Shown here in pieces: positions 50,945 through 60,570 of a stretch of 64,000 nucleotides of DNA (position 1 is the stretch's first letter; the number at the start of each line of letters is the position of its first letter). Source of the stretch: Dyella thiooxydans (GTDB lineage: Bacteria; Pseudomonadota; Gammaproteobacteria; Xanthomonadales; Rhodanobacteraceae). The stretch lies in assembly GCF_001641285.1 (NCBI RefSeq), contig NZ_CP014841.1, forward strand, positions 3,162,001 through 3,226,000. Reading direction: 5' to 3'. The notes beneath the pieces were generated by a model. The model saw nothing but the letters and a program-made list of their open reading frames with translations. It did no database searches and was not told the DNA's origin. The position numbers and the translations under genes are program-made.

Positions 50945-52354
50945 ATGTCCGTTGCCAAAGTGCTTGACCTGATCCAGGAGCATGACGTCGAGTTCGTCGA
51001 CTTCCGCTTCGTCGACATGCTGGGCAAGCAGCACCACGTCACCTTCCCGGCCCACGCCATCGACGAGAGCACCTTCGAGGACGGCAAGATGTTCGACGGC
51101 TCGTCGATCTCGGGCTGGAAGGGCATCAACGAGTCGGACATGATCCTGATGCCCGATGCCGACACCGCCTACATCGACCCGTTCAGCGGCCACCCGCAGC
51201 TGGTGCTCCACTGCGACGTGCTCGAGCCCTCGACCATGCAGGCCTACGGCCGCGACCCGCGCTCGATCGCCAAGCGCGCCGAGGCGTTCCTGAAGTCCAC
51301 CGGCGTGGCCGACACGGCGTTCTTCGGTCCGGAGCCGGAATTCTTCATCTTCGACTCGGTGCGCTGGCAGAACGACATGGGCCGCGTGTTCTACGAGATC
51401 GAGTCCGAGGAAGCTTCCTGGAGCTCGCGCTTCAAGTACGACGAGGGCAACACCGGCCACCGTCCGGGCGTGAAGGGCGGCTACTTCCCGGTCAGCCCGG
51501 TCGACTCGCTGGGCGACCTGCGCGCCGACATGTGCAAGGTGCTCGAGGCGCTTGGCCAGACGGTCGAGGTGCACCACCACGAGGTGGCCAACGCCGGCCA
51601 GTGCGAGATCGGCGTGAAGTTCAACACGCTGGTGAAGAAGGCCGACGAGCTGATCACCCTGAAGTACGTGATCAAGAACGTCGCCCACCAGAACGGCAAG
51701 ACCGTCACCTTCATGCCCAAGCCGATCGTCGGCGACAACGGCAGCGGCATGCACGTGCACCAGTCGCTGTCGAAGGACGGCAACAACCTGTTCGCCGGCG
51801 ACCTGTACGGCGGCCTGAGCCAGACCGCGCTGTGGTACATCGGCGGCATCTTCAAGCACGCCAAGGCGATCAACGCGTTCTCCAACTCCGGCACCAACAG
51901 CTACAAGCGCCTGGTGCCGGGCTTCGAGGCGCCGGTGATGCTGGCCTACTCGGCCCGCAACCGTTCGGCCAGCTGCCGCATCCCGTACGTGTCCAGCCCG
52001 AAGGGCCGTCGCATCGAGGTGCGCTTCCCCGATCCGCTGCAGTCCGGCTACCTCACCTTCACCGCGCTGATGATGGCCGGCCTGGACGGCATCCTGAACA
52101 AGATCGACCCGGGTGCGCCGTCGGACAAGGACCTGTACGACCTGCCGCCGGAAGAGGAGAAGAACATCCCGCAGGTGTGCTCCAGCCTCGACGCCGCGCT
52201 GGAAGCGCTGGACAAGGATCGCGAGTTCCTCAAGGCTGGTGGCGTGTTCACCGACGACTTCATCGATGCCTATATCGAGCTGAAGATGAAGGAAGTCACC
52301 GCCTACCGCGCCAGCACCCACCCGCTGGAGTTCCAGATGTACTACGCGATCTGA
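50945..52354 (+). CDS. glnA: Glutamine synthetase type I
   Basis: 469 residues, the normal GSI length. It makes glutamine from glutamate, ammonium and ATP as a dodecamer. Signatures: [65 protein letters not shown], and the adenylylation site Tyr398 in LYDLPPEE. It therefore should be regulated by GlnE and PII. A perfect sigma-54 promoter match precedes it and a terminator follows. Confidence 0.98.
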   Translation: MSVAKVLDLIQEHDVEFVDFRFVDMLGKQHHVTFPAHAIDESTFEDGKMFDGSSISGWKGINESDMILMPDADTAYIDPFSGHPQLVLHCDVLEPSTMQAYGRDPRSIAKRAEAFLKSTGVADTAFFGPEPEFFIFDSVRWQNDMGRVFYEIESEEASWSSRFKYDEGNTGHRPGVKGGYFPVSPVDSLGDLRADMCKVLEALGQTVEVHHHEVANAGQCEIGVKFNTLVKKADELITLKYVIKNVAHQNGKTVTFMPKPIVGDNGSGMHVHQSLSKDGNNLFAGDLYGGLSQTALWYIGGIFKHAKAINAFSNSGTNSYKRLVPGFEAPVMLAYSARNRSASCRIPYVSSPKGRRIEVRFPDPLQSGYLTFTALMMAGLDGILNKIDPGAPSDKDLYDLPPEEEKNIPQVCSSLDAALEALDKDREFLKAGGVFTDDFIDAYIELKMKEVTAYRASTHPLEFQMYYAI

Positions 52355-52380
52355 CCGCCGCGGTCGGATGCGACGAAGGA

Positions 52381-52405
52381 GGGGAGCCGCGAGGCTCCCC
52401 TTTTT
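52381..52405. terminator. Terminator between glnA and the sucrose operon
   Basis: GGGGAGCC (52381-52388), a GCGA loop and GGCTCCCC (52393-52400) are followed by five T (52401-52405), giving a strong terminator for glnA. The stem lies at the 3' end of the converging sucrose operon and may serve it too. Confidence 0.92.
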
Positions 52406-52421
52406 CGTGGGCGGACGCCGG

Positions 52422-53726
52422 TCAGTGCGCCGGGCGCTTCACGCGCAGCGCCAGCAGCGCCGCGGCGAGCAGGCCGATGCCGGCCAGCCGGATCACGTTC
52501 TCCGGGTTGTCGCCCAGCACGCGGTGGTAGAGCAGCGGCACGGTGAGGATCTGGATCAGCATCGGCAGCACGATGAAGCCGTTGAAGATGCCCATGTACA
52601 CGCCGGCGCGCTCCGGCGGGATGCAGCCGGCGAGCATCGCGTAGGGGTTGCCCATCAGGCTGGCCCAGGTCAGGCCCAGGCCGAGCATCGGCAGCAGCAG
52701 CCACCACGGATCGTGGATCAGCGGCAGCGCCAGCAGGCCGAGGCCGCCGAGGGTGAGGCAGATCGCGTGCAGCACCGGCGCGCCCATCCGTCGCGCCAGC
52801 GGCAGCATCGCCAGCGCCGCGACGAACGCCACCGCGTTGTAGAAGCCGCCGATGCGCCCGGTGACCAGCACCGCCTCGCCGAAGCCGGCCGAGCCGGCGT
52901 CGGTGCTGCCGTAGAGCGTGCGCGCCAGCGACAGCGTGATGTATTCCCAGTAGCAGAACATCGCGTACCACTGGCACAGCATCATCACCGCGAGCTGGCG
53001 CATGGTCGGCGGCATCTGCCGGACCGCGTCGACGATCTCCGCCAGCGTGGCGCGCAGCGAGCGCGGCCGTGCGCGCAGGGCGGCGCGCTCGGCCGCGTCC
53101 AGCGGCAGCTCCGGCGTGGTCCACGCCGACCAGCCGACCGAACCGATCGAGAACACCGCGCCGATCACGAACGCGGTCACCACCGCATACGGGATGCCGT
53201 GCGCGTTGGTGGCGGTCAGGTCGAGCCCGGCGAACACCAGCAGCGACGGGGTGAGGTAGGCCAGCGTCTGCGACAGCCCGGTGAACGCGCTCTGGGTGAG
53301 GAAGCCGGCGCTGTGCTGGGAGGCGTCGAGGCGGTCGCTGACGAAGGCGCGGTACGGCTCCATCGTCACGTTGTTGGCCGCGTCAAGGATCCACAGCAGG
53401 CTGGCCGCCACCCACAGCGCCGGACTGAACGGCATCGCCAGCAGGCACAGGCTGCAGATCAGCGCGCCGATCAGGAAGTACGGCGTGCGCCGGCCGAAGC
53501 GGCTGTCGGTGCGGTCGCTCATCGCGCCGATCAGCGGCTGCACCAGCAGGCCGGTGATCGGCCCGGCCAGCCACAGGTAGGGCAGGGTGGCGTCGTTCGC
53601 GCCCAGGTACTTGTAGATCGGGCTCATGTTGCTCTGCTGCAGCCCGAAGCTGAACTGGATGCCGAAGAACCCGACGTTCATGTTGACGATCTGCCAGAAC
53701 GCGAGGCGTGGCTTGTGCATCGTCAT
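52422..53726 (-). CDS. suxC: MFS sugar (sucrose) transporter
   Basis: 434 residues and 12 membrane helices. The segments [36 protein letters not shown] and [15 protein letters not shown] are those of the sucrose/maltose carriers of the SLC45/SUC-like MFS group. It should carry sucrose across the inner membrane after the TonB receptor brings it through the outer one. The name is by analogy to the Xanthomonas sux locus. ATG 53726 overlaps the kinase stop codon by four bases. Last gene of the operon. Confidence 0.88.
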   Translation of the reverse strand: MTMHKPRLAFWQIVNMNVGFFGIQFSFGLQQSNMSPIYKYLGANDATLPYLWLAGPITGLLVQPLIGAMSDRTDSRFGRRTPYFLIGALICSLCLLAMPFSPALWVAASLLWILDAANNVTMEPYRAFVSDRLDASQHSAGFLTQSAFTGLSQTLAYLTPSLLVFAGLDLTATNAHGIPYAVVTAFVIGAVFSIGSVGWSAWTTPELPLDAAERAALRARPRSLRATLAEIVDAVRQMPPTMRQLAVMMLCQWYAMFCYWEYITLSLARTLYGSTDAGSAGFGEAVLVTGRIGGFYNAVAFVAALAMLPLARRMGAPVLHAICLTLGGLGLLALPLIHDPWWLLLPMLGLGLTWASLMGNPYAMLAGCIPPERAGVYMGIFNGFIVLPMLIQILTVPLLYHRVLGDNPENVIRLAGIGLLAAALLALRVKRPAH

Positions 53727-54673
53727 GCGGTGGCTTCCCCGGAGTCGGCATGATGGGCCGGCCTGCGCCAGCGAGCGTACACGGCCGGATCGGCCGGCAG
53801 CGCGCCGCGCCAGCCGCAGCTGGCGCTGGCGAAGGCCACCGCCCGCTCCAGCACCGCCTCGGCGGCCTCGCCCTGCGCCAGCCCGGCCAGCATCATGCCG
53901 CTGAAAGCGTCGCCGGCGCCGACGGTGTCGACGATCCGCGCCAGCGGCGGTGCCGGCGCGCGGGCCGTGCAATGCCCTCCGGCGTCCCAGGCGACGGCAC
54001 CCTCGCCACCGTGGGTCACCAGCAGCGTGCGCGCGCCGGTGCGCTCGCACAGCGCGGCGATACCGGCGTCGCGGTCGCCCGGCACGGGCACTTCGGCGGG
54101 GCCATCGAGATCGAGCCAGCCGAGCAGCCGCCCCAGTTCGTCGTCGCTGAGCTTGAGCACGCGGATGTCGCGCAGCAGATCGAGGATCACCGACGGCGCA
54201 GGCCCTGCCTCGCGCCAGTTGAGGTCGACGTAGGCGCGGTGCGACAGCGTCGTGCGGATCGCCGCCAGCGCCTGGCGCGACGGGCCGGCACGCAGCGCCA
54301 GCGTGCCGAAGTACAACCAGGCGCCGGGCCCTACGCGCTGCGCGACCGCCACCGCGTCGGCCGCGTCGATGCGGTCGAACGCCTGCGCGTCGGGAATCTC
54401 GAACGCGTGCCCTTGCGGCTGCTCGTGGACGAGCACGCGTGCGGTCTCCGCATCCGCCCGCGCATCGTCCAGCGACAGCCCGAAGCGCGCGGCGGCGGCG
54501 CGCAGCGCGTCGCCCGCCGGATCGCGGCCAAGCCGCGTCACCAGCCGTGGCAGACAACCCAGCGCCGCCAGGTGGCAGGCCACGTTGAACGGTGCGCCGC
54601 CGGGCACCACGCCGTCGGCGAAGGCGTCCACCAGCGCCTCGCCGAATACCAGCGGCCGCGAGGGTTCACGCAT
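53723..54673 (-). CDS. PfkB-family fructokinase
   Basis: 316 residues. The ribokinase-fold motifs are GGAPFNVACHLAALG (25-39) and DTVGAGDAFSG (249-259) with catalytic D255. It would phosphorylate the fructose released by amylosucrase to fructose-6-phosphate. Its start (54673) overlaps the end of the amylosucrase gene by eight bases. It completes the pathway: uptake, splitting of sucrose, entry of fructose into glycolysis. Confidence 0.92.
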   Translation of the reverse strand: MREPSRPLVFGEALVDAFADGVVPGGAPFNVACHLAALGCLPRLVTRLGRDPAGDALRAAAARFGLSLDDARADAETARVLVHEQPQGHAFEIPDAQAFDRIDAADAVAVAQRVGPGAWLYFGTLALRAGPSRQALAAIRTTLSHRAYVDLNWREAGPAPSVILDLLRDIRVLKLSDDELGRLLGWLDLDGPAEVPVPGDRDAGIAALCERTGARTLLVTHGGEGAVAWDAGGHCTARAPAPPLARIVDTVGAGDAFSGMMLAGLAQGEAAEAVLERAVAFASASCGWRGALPADPAVYARWRRPAHHADSGEATA

Positions 54674-56618
54674 CGCCCGGCTCCCGTTCCGGAATGATCC
54701 ACAGCGTGGCCCACGGCGCCAGCGTGCGCAGGCGGCCGGTGTCCTCCACGCCGCTGGAGATCGCGCCGCGCGCATCTGCCGGCAGGCCGAGCGCCGCCAG
54801 GTCCACCGCCACCGGCTCGCGGCCGAAGTGGAACAGCGCCAGCGCGCCCGGTCCGCGCCGCAGCGCGAGCAGGCCGGGGTGACCGGCATCGACCACCTGC
54901 ACCGCTTCGCGCGCCGGGAAGCCGGGCCGTCGCCGCGCCGCGACCAGCGCCCGCAGCGCCGCGAAGGTGGTGGCGGGCACGCCGCGCTGCTGCTCCAGCG
55001 CCGCCATCGCCGCGGCCGACAGGTGCGGCCGCTGCAGCCAGCGACCGTCCGCGGCGATGCGCCCGCGGTCGGCCGGGTCGGCGTTGTTGCCCTGGCCCAG
55101 TTCGTCGCCCATGTACAGCAGCGGCACCGCGCCGACCCACAGGGCCAGCGCGTGCATCAGCACGAAGCGGCGCACGGCCGCCGGGTCCGGTGCCACGTGC
55201 GGATCGTCCGGCAAGCCGACCAGCGCCGCGGCCATGCCGTTGCTGCCGTGGATCGCGTCGTCGTCGCCAGCCTGGAACGCCGCGCCACGGGCGAAGCTGC
55301 CCGGCACCCGGCCCTCGAGGAACGCCGCTGCGCGGCCGATCCGCTGATGGAAATCCCCGCCCGCCGATTCCACCAGCGGGCGCAGCACGTTCCACACGAT
55401 GTCGTCGTGGCAGCGTACGTAGGTGATCCAGCCGGTGCCCGGCGGGGTCGCCGGCGTGCGGGCCAGCAGCTGCCGCGGCAGCGCCGCGTCGCCTTCGGCC
55501 AGGGCCGCCCACGCGCTGGCCATCAGCCCGCTGTGATAGGCGAGCTGGCACTCCTGACCGCGTCGGTCGCCCTCGCCGAAATACGGCATCACCTGCTCGA
55601 CCGGGACGATCGCCTCGGCCTTCAGCAGCACGCCCGGCGCCACCAGCGTGGCGCAGGCGCGCAGGGCGGCCAGCACCACGTGCACCTCGGGCTGATTGAG
55701 GCAGTTCGTACCGGGCCGCTTCCACAGGAACGGCGCCGAATCGAGCCGGAACACCTCCACGCCGCGGTTGGCCAGCCGCAGCATCGCCTGCGCCATCTCG
55801 GCGAACACCGGCGGGTGCGCGTAGTTGAGGTCCCACTGGAACGGATAGAACGTGGTCCACACCCAGCCACCCATCGCCGGCACGTGGGTGAAGTTGCCCG
55901 GCGCGGCCTGCGGGAACACCTCACCCAGCGTGGCCTCGTAGGCGTCCGCCCGCGCGCGGTCGGCGAACACGTGGAAGAACGCCCGCTTGTCCGCATCGCC
56001 GGCCATCGCCGCGCGGGCCCAGGCGTGGTCGTCGGCGACATGGTTGAGCACCAGGTCCGAGCACAGGCTGATGCCGGCCTCGCGCAGCTGCGCGGTGAGC
56101 GCCTCCAGGTCGGCCATGCTGCCGTAGGCCGGCTCCACCTCGTCGAAGCTGGCCACGGCGAAGCCGCCGTCGCTGTCGCCGCTGCGCGCGCGCAGGAACG
56201 GCAGCAGGTGCAGGTAGTCCACGCCGAGCCGGGCCAGATGGGGAATCCGCCCGGCGACGCCGGCCAGCGTGCCGCCGAAGCGGTCCACGTAGGCCGAGTA
56301 GCCCAGCATGCGCTGCTCGATGAACCAGTCCGGCCGCGACTCGCGCTGGCGGTCCAGCGCGGCCAGGTCGTGCGGCCGCGCCACCGCGAGCGTACCCAGC
56401 GCCTGGCACAAGTCGCCGAGCCACTCGGCGAAATCCCCGCGCTCGCCATAGAGCGAGGCGAGGCGGTCGACCAGTGCCTCGCCGGCGCGGTCGAATCGCT
56501 GCGCCCCCTCGGCCTGGCGGTCGGCGGACATGGCTTCGAGGAAACGGCCGCGGGCCGTCGCGATCCAGGCGGATCGCGACGGCCCGGCCGCGGGGGAGTC
56601 GGCTTCGTTCAAGGTCAC
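54666..56618 (-). CDS. suxB: Amylosucrase-type GH13 enzyme
   Basis: 650 residues, the usual amylosucrase length. It splits sucrose, moving glucose to a glucan or water and freeing fructose. The GH13 regions are present: SDLVLNHVADDH, nucleophile D293 in FRLDSAP, acid/base E335 in LLKAEAIV, and H404-D405 in RCHDDIVW; the family start MLGYSAYVDRFGGTLAG is clear. It begins with GTG 56618 in a GTGA overlap with the receptor stop codon. No signal peptide, so it acts in the cytoplasm. Confidence 0.93.
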   Translation of the reverse strand: MTLNEADSPAAGPSRSAWIATARGRFLEAMSADRQAEGAQRFDRAGEALVDRLASLYGERGDFAEWLGDLCQALGTLAVARPHDLAALDRQRESRPDWFIEQRMLGYSAYVDRFGGTLAGVAGRIPHLARLGVDYLHLLPFLRARSGDSDGGFAVASFDEVEPAYGSMADLEALTAQLREAGISLCSDLVLNHVADDHAWARAAMAGDADKRAFFHVFADRARADAYEATLGEVFPQAAPGNFTHVPAMGGWVWTTFYPFQWDLNYAHPPVFAEMAQAMLRLANRGVEVFRLDSAPFLWKRPGTNCLNQPEVHVVLAALRACATLVAPGVLLKAEAIVPVEQVMPYFGEGDRRGQECQLAYHSGLMASAWAALAEGDAALPRQLLARTPATPPGTGWITYVRCHDDIVWNVLRPLVESAGGDFHQRIGRAAAFLEGRVPGSFARGAAFQAGDDDAIHGSNGMAAALVGLPDDPHVAPDPAAVRRFVLMHALALWVGAVPLLYMGDELGQGNNADPADRGRIAADGRWLQRPHLSAAAMAALEQQRGVPATTFAALRALVAARRRPGFPAREAVQVVDAGHPGLLALRRGPGALALFHFGREPVAVDLAALGLPADARGAISSGVEDTGRLRTLAPWATLWIIPEREPGDA

Positions 56619-59119
56619 AGGCGGTAGTGCCAGCTGGCGTAGATGGTGCGGCCGAGGATCGAGCGCGCGGTGTTCAGGCCGTTCGCGGTGACGCTGCCAG
56701 GGCTCTGGTCGATCTCGGTCAGGCCGGTGGCGTTGAACAGGTTGTCGGCCTGCAGCGTGATCGCGTTGCGGTCGTTGACGTTGTAGCGGGCGAACGCGTT
56801 CACCTGGGTGTAGCCCGGCATCACCAGCCCGTTCGGGTTGGTCGCGTACGACTTGGTGGTGCCCAGCACGGTGGCGCCGAGGTCGAAGTCGCCCACGTGC
56901 CAGGTCGGCGCCAGCTGGTACACCCAGGTGGCCTGGCGCTGCGGCACGTTGCCGACGTTGGCCGGGGTGATCGCGTCCCTGGTGATGCGCGAGTGGGTCC
57001 AGGTGACGCCGCCGCGCACGCTGAAGCTGCCGTAGTCGACCGAGCCTTCCACCTCCAGGCCGTGCGCCTTGTAGTTGCGGCTGATCAGCGACTGCGTCTG
57101 CGAGGTGACGTCCTGGTTCTGCTCCTGCGTGGTGGCATAGAACGCGGTGACGAACAGGCTGGTGTGGCGGGTGTTCCACTTCACGCCGCCCTCGTACTGC
57201 TTGACCACGTTCACCGCCACGCCGTCGGGCGCGGTGCCGTTGTCGAGCAGGCCGCCGCCGAACAGCAGGCGGTCGGCGTTGAAGCGCGCGCCGCGGCTGG
57301 CGCGGCCGAACAGGGCCAGTTCGTCGGTGAGCAGGTAGTTCGCGCCGAACGAGTATTCCAGGTGGCTCTTGGTGTAGCGGATCGGCTTGGCGGCGTTGTT
57401 GTCCACCACCGGCACGGTCTGCTCAGGCACCTGCAGGGTGCCGTCGTTGTTCACGTCGATCGGGGTCACGCCGCTGGCGCCGGCGTAGCTGCCACGCGCC
57501 CGCATGCGGTCGTAGCGCAGGCCCGCGTCGATCTGCCAGGCGCCCGGCTGCCACGATAGCGAGACGTACGGCGCGTCGGTGTCGTAGTGCGCGTCGTACG
57601 AGCGTACGCAGCAGTTGCCCCAGTACGGCGTGCCGTAGGCGACCAGCCCGTTCTGGGTGAGCTTGTTGCCGTTGGCGTCGTAGACGTCGAGCAGGCTCGC
57701 GTCCTTGCCCTGCACGGTTTCCAGGTAGGTGTTCCAGTGCCAGTCCTGCACGATGTCCTGGCGCGAGTGGTAGTAGCCCAGCAGCAGCGACAGCGGGCCG
57801 CTGTCGAGCTGGAAGTCGCGCTTGAGCTTGATGTCGTTGGTGGCGTTGTCCATGTTCGGCAGCGTCACGTTGAACAGGTGCACCCGCGTGGCCAGGCCGT
57901 TGCCGCCCACCGCGCCGGCGGCCACCGGCTGGCCGGCGTTGGGGCCGGTGGCGTAGGCCAGGGTGGCGCCGGCGCCGCCGATCTCCTGCGCCAGCGCGCT
58001 GGCGGTGTTCACTTCGGCCGGGTAGGGGCCGACGAAGTCGCCGCTGTTGGAAGCGATGCGGAACTGCTCGTGCAGGGTCCACTGGTCGCCGAGGTCGAAC
58101 TTGCCCTCGCCGCCGAACGCGCGGACCTTGGAGTGGTAGCCATCGGACAGGTCGGTGACCTTGCGGTTGCCGTTCGCGTCGATCGCCAGGTCGCGCAGGA
58201 AGTACGGCGACTGCAGCGCGCCGTCGCGCAGGTTGAAGCCCGGCAGCGAGCGCACCGTCGGGTTGCCGTTGCTGCCGGTGATCGACACCGGCACCGGCAG
58301 GTACACCGGTGCCTTGTCGTCCAGCAGTTGCGCGCTCAGACGCAGGAAGCCACCGTCGATGTCGTGGGTGACGTTGGCCATCAGCTGGCCGCCGGACTGC
58401 GCGGTGTAGTCCACGCTCTTCGGGCCCTCGCCGCTGCGCAGGAAGCCGCCGAAGTGGAAGCGGGTGCTGTCGCTCACCGGCTGGCCGTAGTCGAAGTCCA
58501 GCCGCTTGCTGTCGTAGTTCAGGCCGGTGGTGAGGCCGATGTCGCCGCCCTTTTCCTGGCCGGTCTTGGTGATGAAGTTGAACACCGCGCCGGGCGCGTT
58601 GCTGGCGAACACCGACGAGGAGCCGCCGCGCACCACCTCGACGTGGTCGATGTTGAAGTCCGGGCGCAGGAAGGTGTCCGGCGTGGCGAAGGCGATGTCG
58701 CCAAACTCCAGCACCGGCATGCCGTCCACCTGGAACTGCACGAACTTGCCGCCGCCGGAGGCCACCGGCAGGCCGCGCACCGAGATGTTGGCGTTGCCCT
58801 CGCCGCCGGACGACTCGGCGCGGATGCCGGGCACGTCGCGCAGGATGTCCGAGGCGCTCTGCGCGCCGCTGTCGGCCAGCTGGTCGGCCTCCAGCGAGCT
58901 CACCGAGATGCTCGAGCTCATCTTGCTCAGCGCGCCCGGCGAGGCGGTGACCACCATCTGGTCGAGGTTGACCGCCTTCTTCTCGGCCTTGGCGGTGGAT
59001 GTGTCGCCCTTGCCCGGCCGGGCGTCACCCGCGGCATCCTGGCCCATCGCCAGGGCCGGCAGCAGGGCCAGCGCCACGGCGACGGCGAGCGCGTGCTTGC
59101 GGACAGCGTGCTTGTTCAT
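56615..59119 (-). CDS. suxA: TonB-dependent receptor (sucrose)
   Basis: 834 residues: a signal peptide (1-26), a TonB-box-like segment (LDQMVVTASPG), a plug (about 60-200: DILRDVPGIRAESSGGEGNANISVRGLPV, VEVVRGGSSSVFASNAPGAVFNFIT, split by short breaks) and a barrel ending SWHYRL. Heading an amylosucrase operon, it should take up sucrose with high affinity, like SuxA of Xanthomonas. GGGAGAG precedes ATG 59119. Three LacI-type boxes lie upstream. Confidence 0.9.
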   Translation of the reverse strand: MNKHAVRKHALAVAVALALLPALAMGQDAAGDARPGKGDTSTAKAEKKAVNLDQMVVTASPGALSKMSSSISVSSLEADQLADSGAQSASDILRDVPGIRAESSGGEGNANISVRGLPVASGGGKFVQFQVDGMPVLEFGDIAFATPDTFLRPDFNIDHVEVVRGGSSSVFASNAPGAVFNFITKTGQEKGGDIGLTTGLNYDSKRLDFDYGQPVSDSTRFHFGGFLRSGEGPKSVDYTAQSGGQLMANVTHDIDGGFLRLSAQLLDDKAPVYLPVPVSITGSNGNPTVRSLPGFNLRDGALQSPYFLRDLAIDANGNRKVTDLSDGYHSKVRAFGGEGKFDLGDQWTLHEQFRIASNSGDFVGPYPAEVNTASALAQEIGGAGATLAYATGPNAGQPVAAGAVGGNGLATRVHLFNVTLPNMDNATNDIKLKRDFQLDSGPLSLLLGYYHSRQDIVQDWHWNTYLETVQGKDASLLDVYDANGNKLTQNGLVAYGTPYWGNCCVRSYDAHYDTDAPYVSLSWQPGAWQIDAGLRYDRMRARGSYAGASGVTPIDVNNDGTLQVPEQTVPVVDNNAAKPIRYTKSHLEYSFGANYLLTDELALFGRASRGARFNADRLLFGGGLLDNGTAPDGVAVNVVKQYEGGVKWNTRHTSLFVTAFYATTQEQNQDVTSQTQSLISRNYKAHGLEVEGSVDYGSFSVRGGVTWTHSRITRDAITPANVGNVPQRQATWVYQLAPTWHVGDFDLGATVLGTTKSYATNPNGLVMPGYTQVNAFARYNVNDRNAITLQADNLFNATGLTEIDQSPGSVTANGLNTARSILGRTIYASWHYRL

Positions 59120-59218
59120 CGTTCTCTCCCCATGCGGTGAAAGAAGCCGCGCCTCGTCCCCTCGATACCCCGGGCGGGCCGACCTCCGGATCGTTTGCGG
59201 ATCCATCGTCGGCCTCAG

Positions 59219-59232
59219 TGCAATCGATTGCA
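59219..59232. promoter_or_regulatory. LacI-type operator 1
   Basis: TGCAATCGATTGCA is a perfect 14-base palindrome with the central CG of LacI/GalR operators, 100 bases upstream of the receptor ATG. Confidence 0.8.
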
Positions 59233-59265
59233 ATGCGCGTTGCAGCAGGGTTCCCGCGCCTTGCA

Positions 59266-59279
59266 TGAAAACGTTTTTA
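59266..59279. promoter_or_regulatory. LacI-type operator 2 (weaker)
   Basis: TGAAAACGTTTTTA contains the AAAACGTTTT palindrome, centred on CG like the other two boxes, 147 bases before the receptor ATG. The outer positions deviate. Confidence 0.5.
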
Positions 59280-59332
59280 GCAGCTCCCATCAGCCGAAGA
59301 AAGTCGCCGGGCCATGCGGCCTCCGCCTTCTC

Positions 59333-59346
59333 TGCAATCGTTTGCA
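59333..59346. promoter_or_regulatory. LacI-type operator 3
   Basis: TGCAATCGTTTGCA is one pair away from the perfect box at 59219. Its centre lies 114 bases from that box, close to eleven helical turns, which would allow looping by a tetramer or paired dimers. Confidence 0.7.
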
Positions 59347-59386
59347 CTAAGACCCGCAAGAGACGACTTCGTGCTGCGCTGCACGA

Positions 59387-60442
59387 TCAACCGTGGGCGG
59401 GCGAACCGGCGGCGCGGCTGCTTTCGCGCTCCACCAGGCGGGTATCCAGCACCCGGGCGCGAGTCACCGACTCGCCCGCAAGCTGCGCCAGCAGCTGCTC
59501 CACCATGGCGGCACCGCCTTCGTGGATCGGCTGGCTGACCGTGGTGAGCGGGGGATTGAAGTGCCGGGCCAGCTCGACGTCGTCGTAGCCGACCACCGCC
59601 ACGTCCTCGGGTACGCGGCGGCCGCGCTCGCGCAGCGCGCCGATCGCGGCCATTGCCAGCAGGTCGCTGCTGGCGAACACGCCGTCGATGTCGGCCTGTT
59701 CGTCGAGCAGGGCGGCCATGGTCTGCCGCCCGCTCTCGACCAGGAACGGCACGTTGGCGCGCAGCCGGAGTTCCACGCCGTGCTCCTTGAGCGCCGCGGT
59801 GAAGCCACGAAAGCGCTGGGCCACCTCGGGCAGGCCGGTATCGCCGAGGAACACCAGCCGTTGCCGGCGCTGCGCGATCAGGTGTTCGGCCACCAGCCGG
59901 CCACCCTGCACGTTGTCGCCGCCTACCGTGCAGTAGTGCTGGCGCGGCAGCTTGGCACCCCAGACCACCAGCGGCAGGCCGCGCTCGGCCATTGCGTTGA
60001 GCTGGTCGTGGTGGCGCCACTGGCCGATCAGGATCAACCCTGCGGCGCGTCCGCCGTCCACCAGCGAGGCGGCGGCGTCCAGTCGCTCGGCGTCGATGCG
60101 CGACAGCAGCATCTCGTAGCCGCGTTCGGTGAGGGCATCGGCCAGCGCGCCGATCATCCCGTGCAGGAACGGGTCGGCGAAGCTCTGTCGCGTGCCCGGT
60201 TCGTACGGCACCACCACGGCGATGGTGCGCTTGACGCCGGAGCGCAGGTCAGTGGCGACGCTGTTGACGGTGTAGTTGAACTGGCGCGCCAGGGTCTGGA
60301 TACGCTCGCGGGTGTCTTCGCTGATCAGCGGGCTGCCGGCCAGCGCGCGCGACACGGTGGAGGCCGAGACCCCGGCCAGCCGGGCCAGGTCGGCCATCTG
60401 CATGCGCTTGCGCGGGTCGGGGGGCGTGCCGCGCCGGTTCAT
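59387..60442 (-). CDS. suxR: LacI-family regulator of the sucrose operon
   Basis: 351 residues: a LacI headpiece (RMQMADLARLAGVSASTVSRALAGSPLIS), the hinge FNYTVNSVATDLRSG, and a sugar-binding core (VVVPYEPGTRQSFADPFLHG, GVFASSDLLAMAAIGALRERG, VVGYDDVELARHFNPPLTTV). Encoded just upstream of the sucrose operon on the same strand, it most likely represses it through the boxes between the two genes. No box was found before its own start at 60442. Confidence 0.93.
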   Translation of the reverse strand: MNRRGTPPDPRKRMQMADLARLAGVSASTVSRALAGSPLISEDTRERIQTLARQFNYTVNSVATDLRSGVKRTIAVVVPYEPGTRQSFADPFLHGMIGALADALTERGYEMLLSRIDAERLDAAASLVDGGRAAGLILIGQWRHHDQLNAMAERGLPLVVWGAKLPRQHYCTVGGDNVQGGRLVAEHLIAQRRQRLVFLGDTGLPEVAQRFRGFTAALKEHGVELRLRANVPFLVESGRQTMAALLDEQADIDGVFASSDLLAMAAIGALRERGRRVPEDVAVVGYDDVELARHFNPPLTTVSQPIHEGGAAMVEQLLAQLAGESVTRARVLDTRLVERESSRAAGSPAHG

Positions 60443-60551
60443 GCAGCCGCCCCGGCCGGGGTGCGGAGCGACGCGCGGGAAGAGCTCATGGGCGTGGCGT
60501 TCATGATGTTCGCAACCTGCGGGTACTGCACGGGCAAGCGCCGAGCCTAAT

Positions 60552-60570
60552 GCAGGCCCCGACGGCCTGC
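60552..60570 (-). terminator. Hairpin at the end of mrfB
   Basis: GCAGGCC (60552-60558) pairs with GGCCTGC (60564-60570) directly after the mrfB TAG. No T-run follows on the minus strand, so it is a weak terminator at best. Confidence 0.35.
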
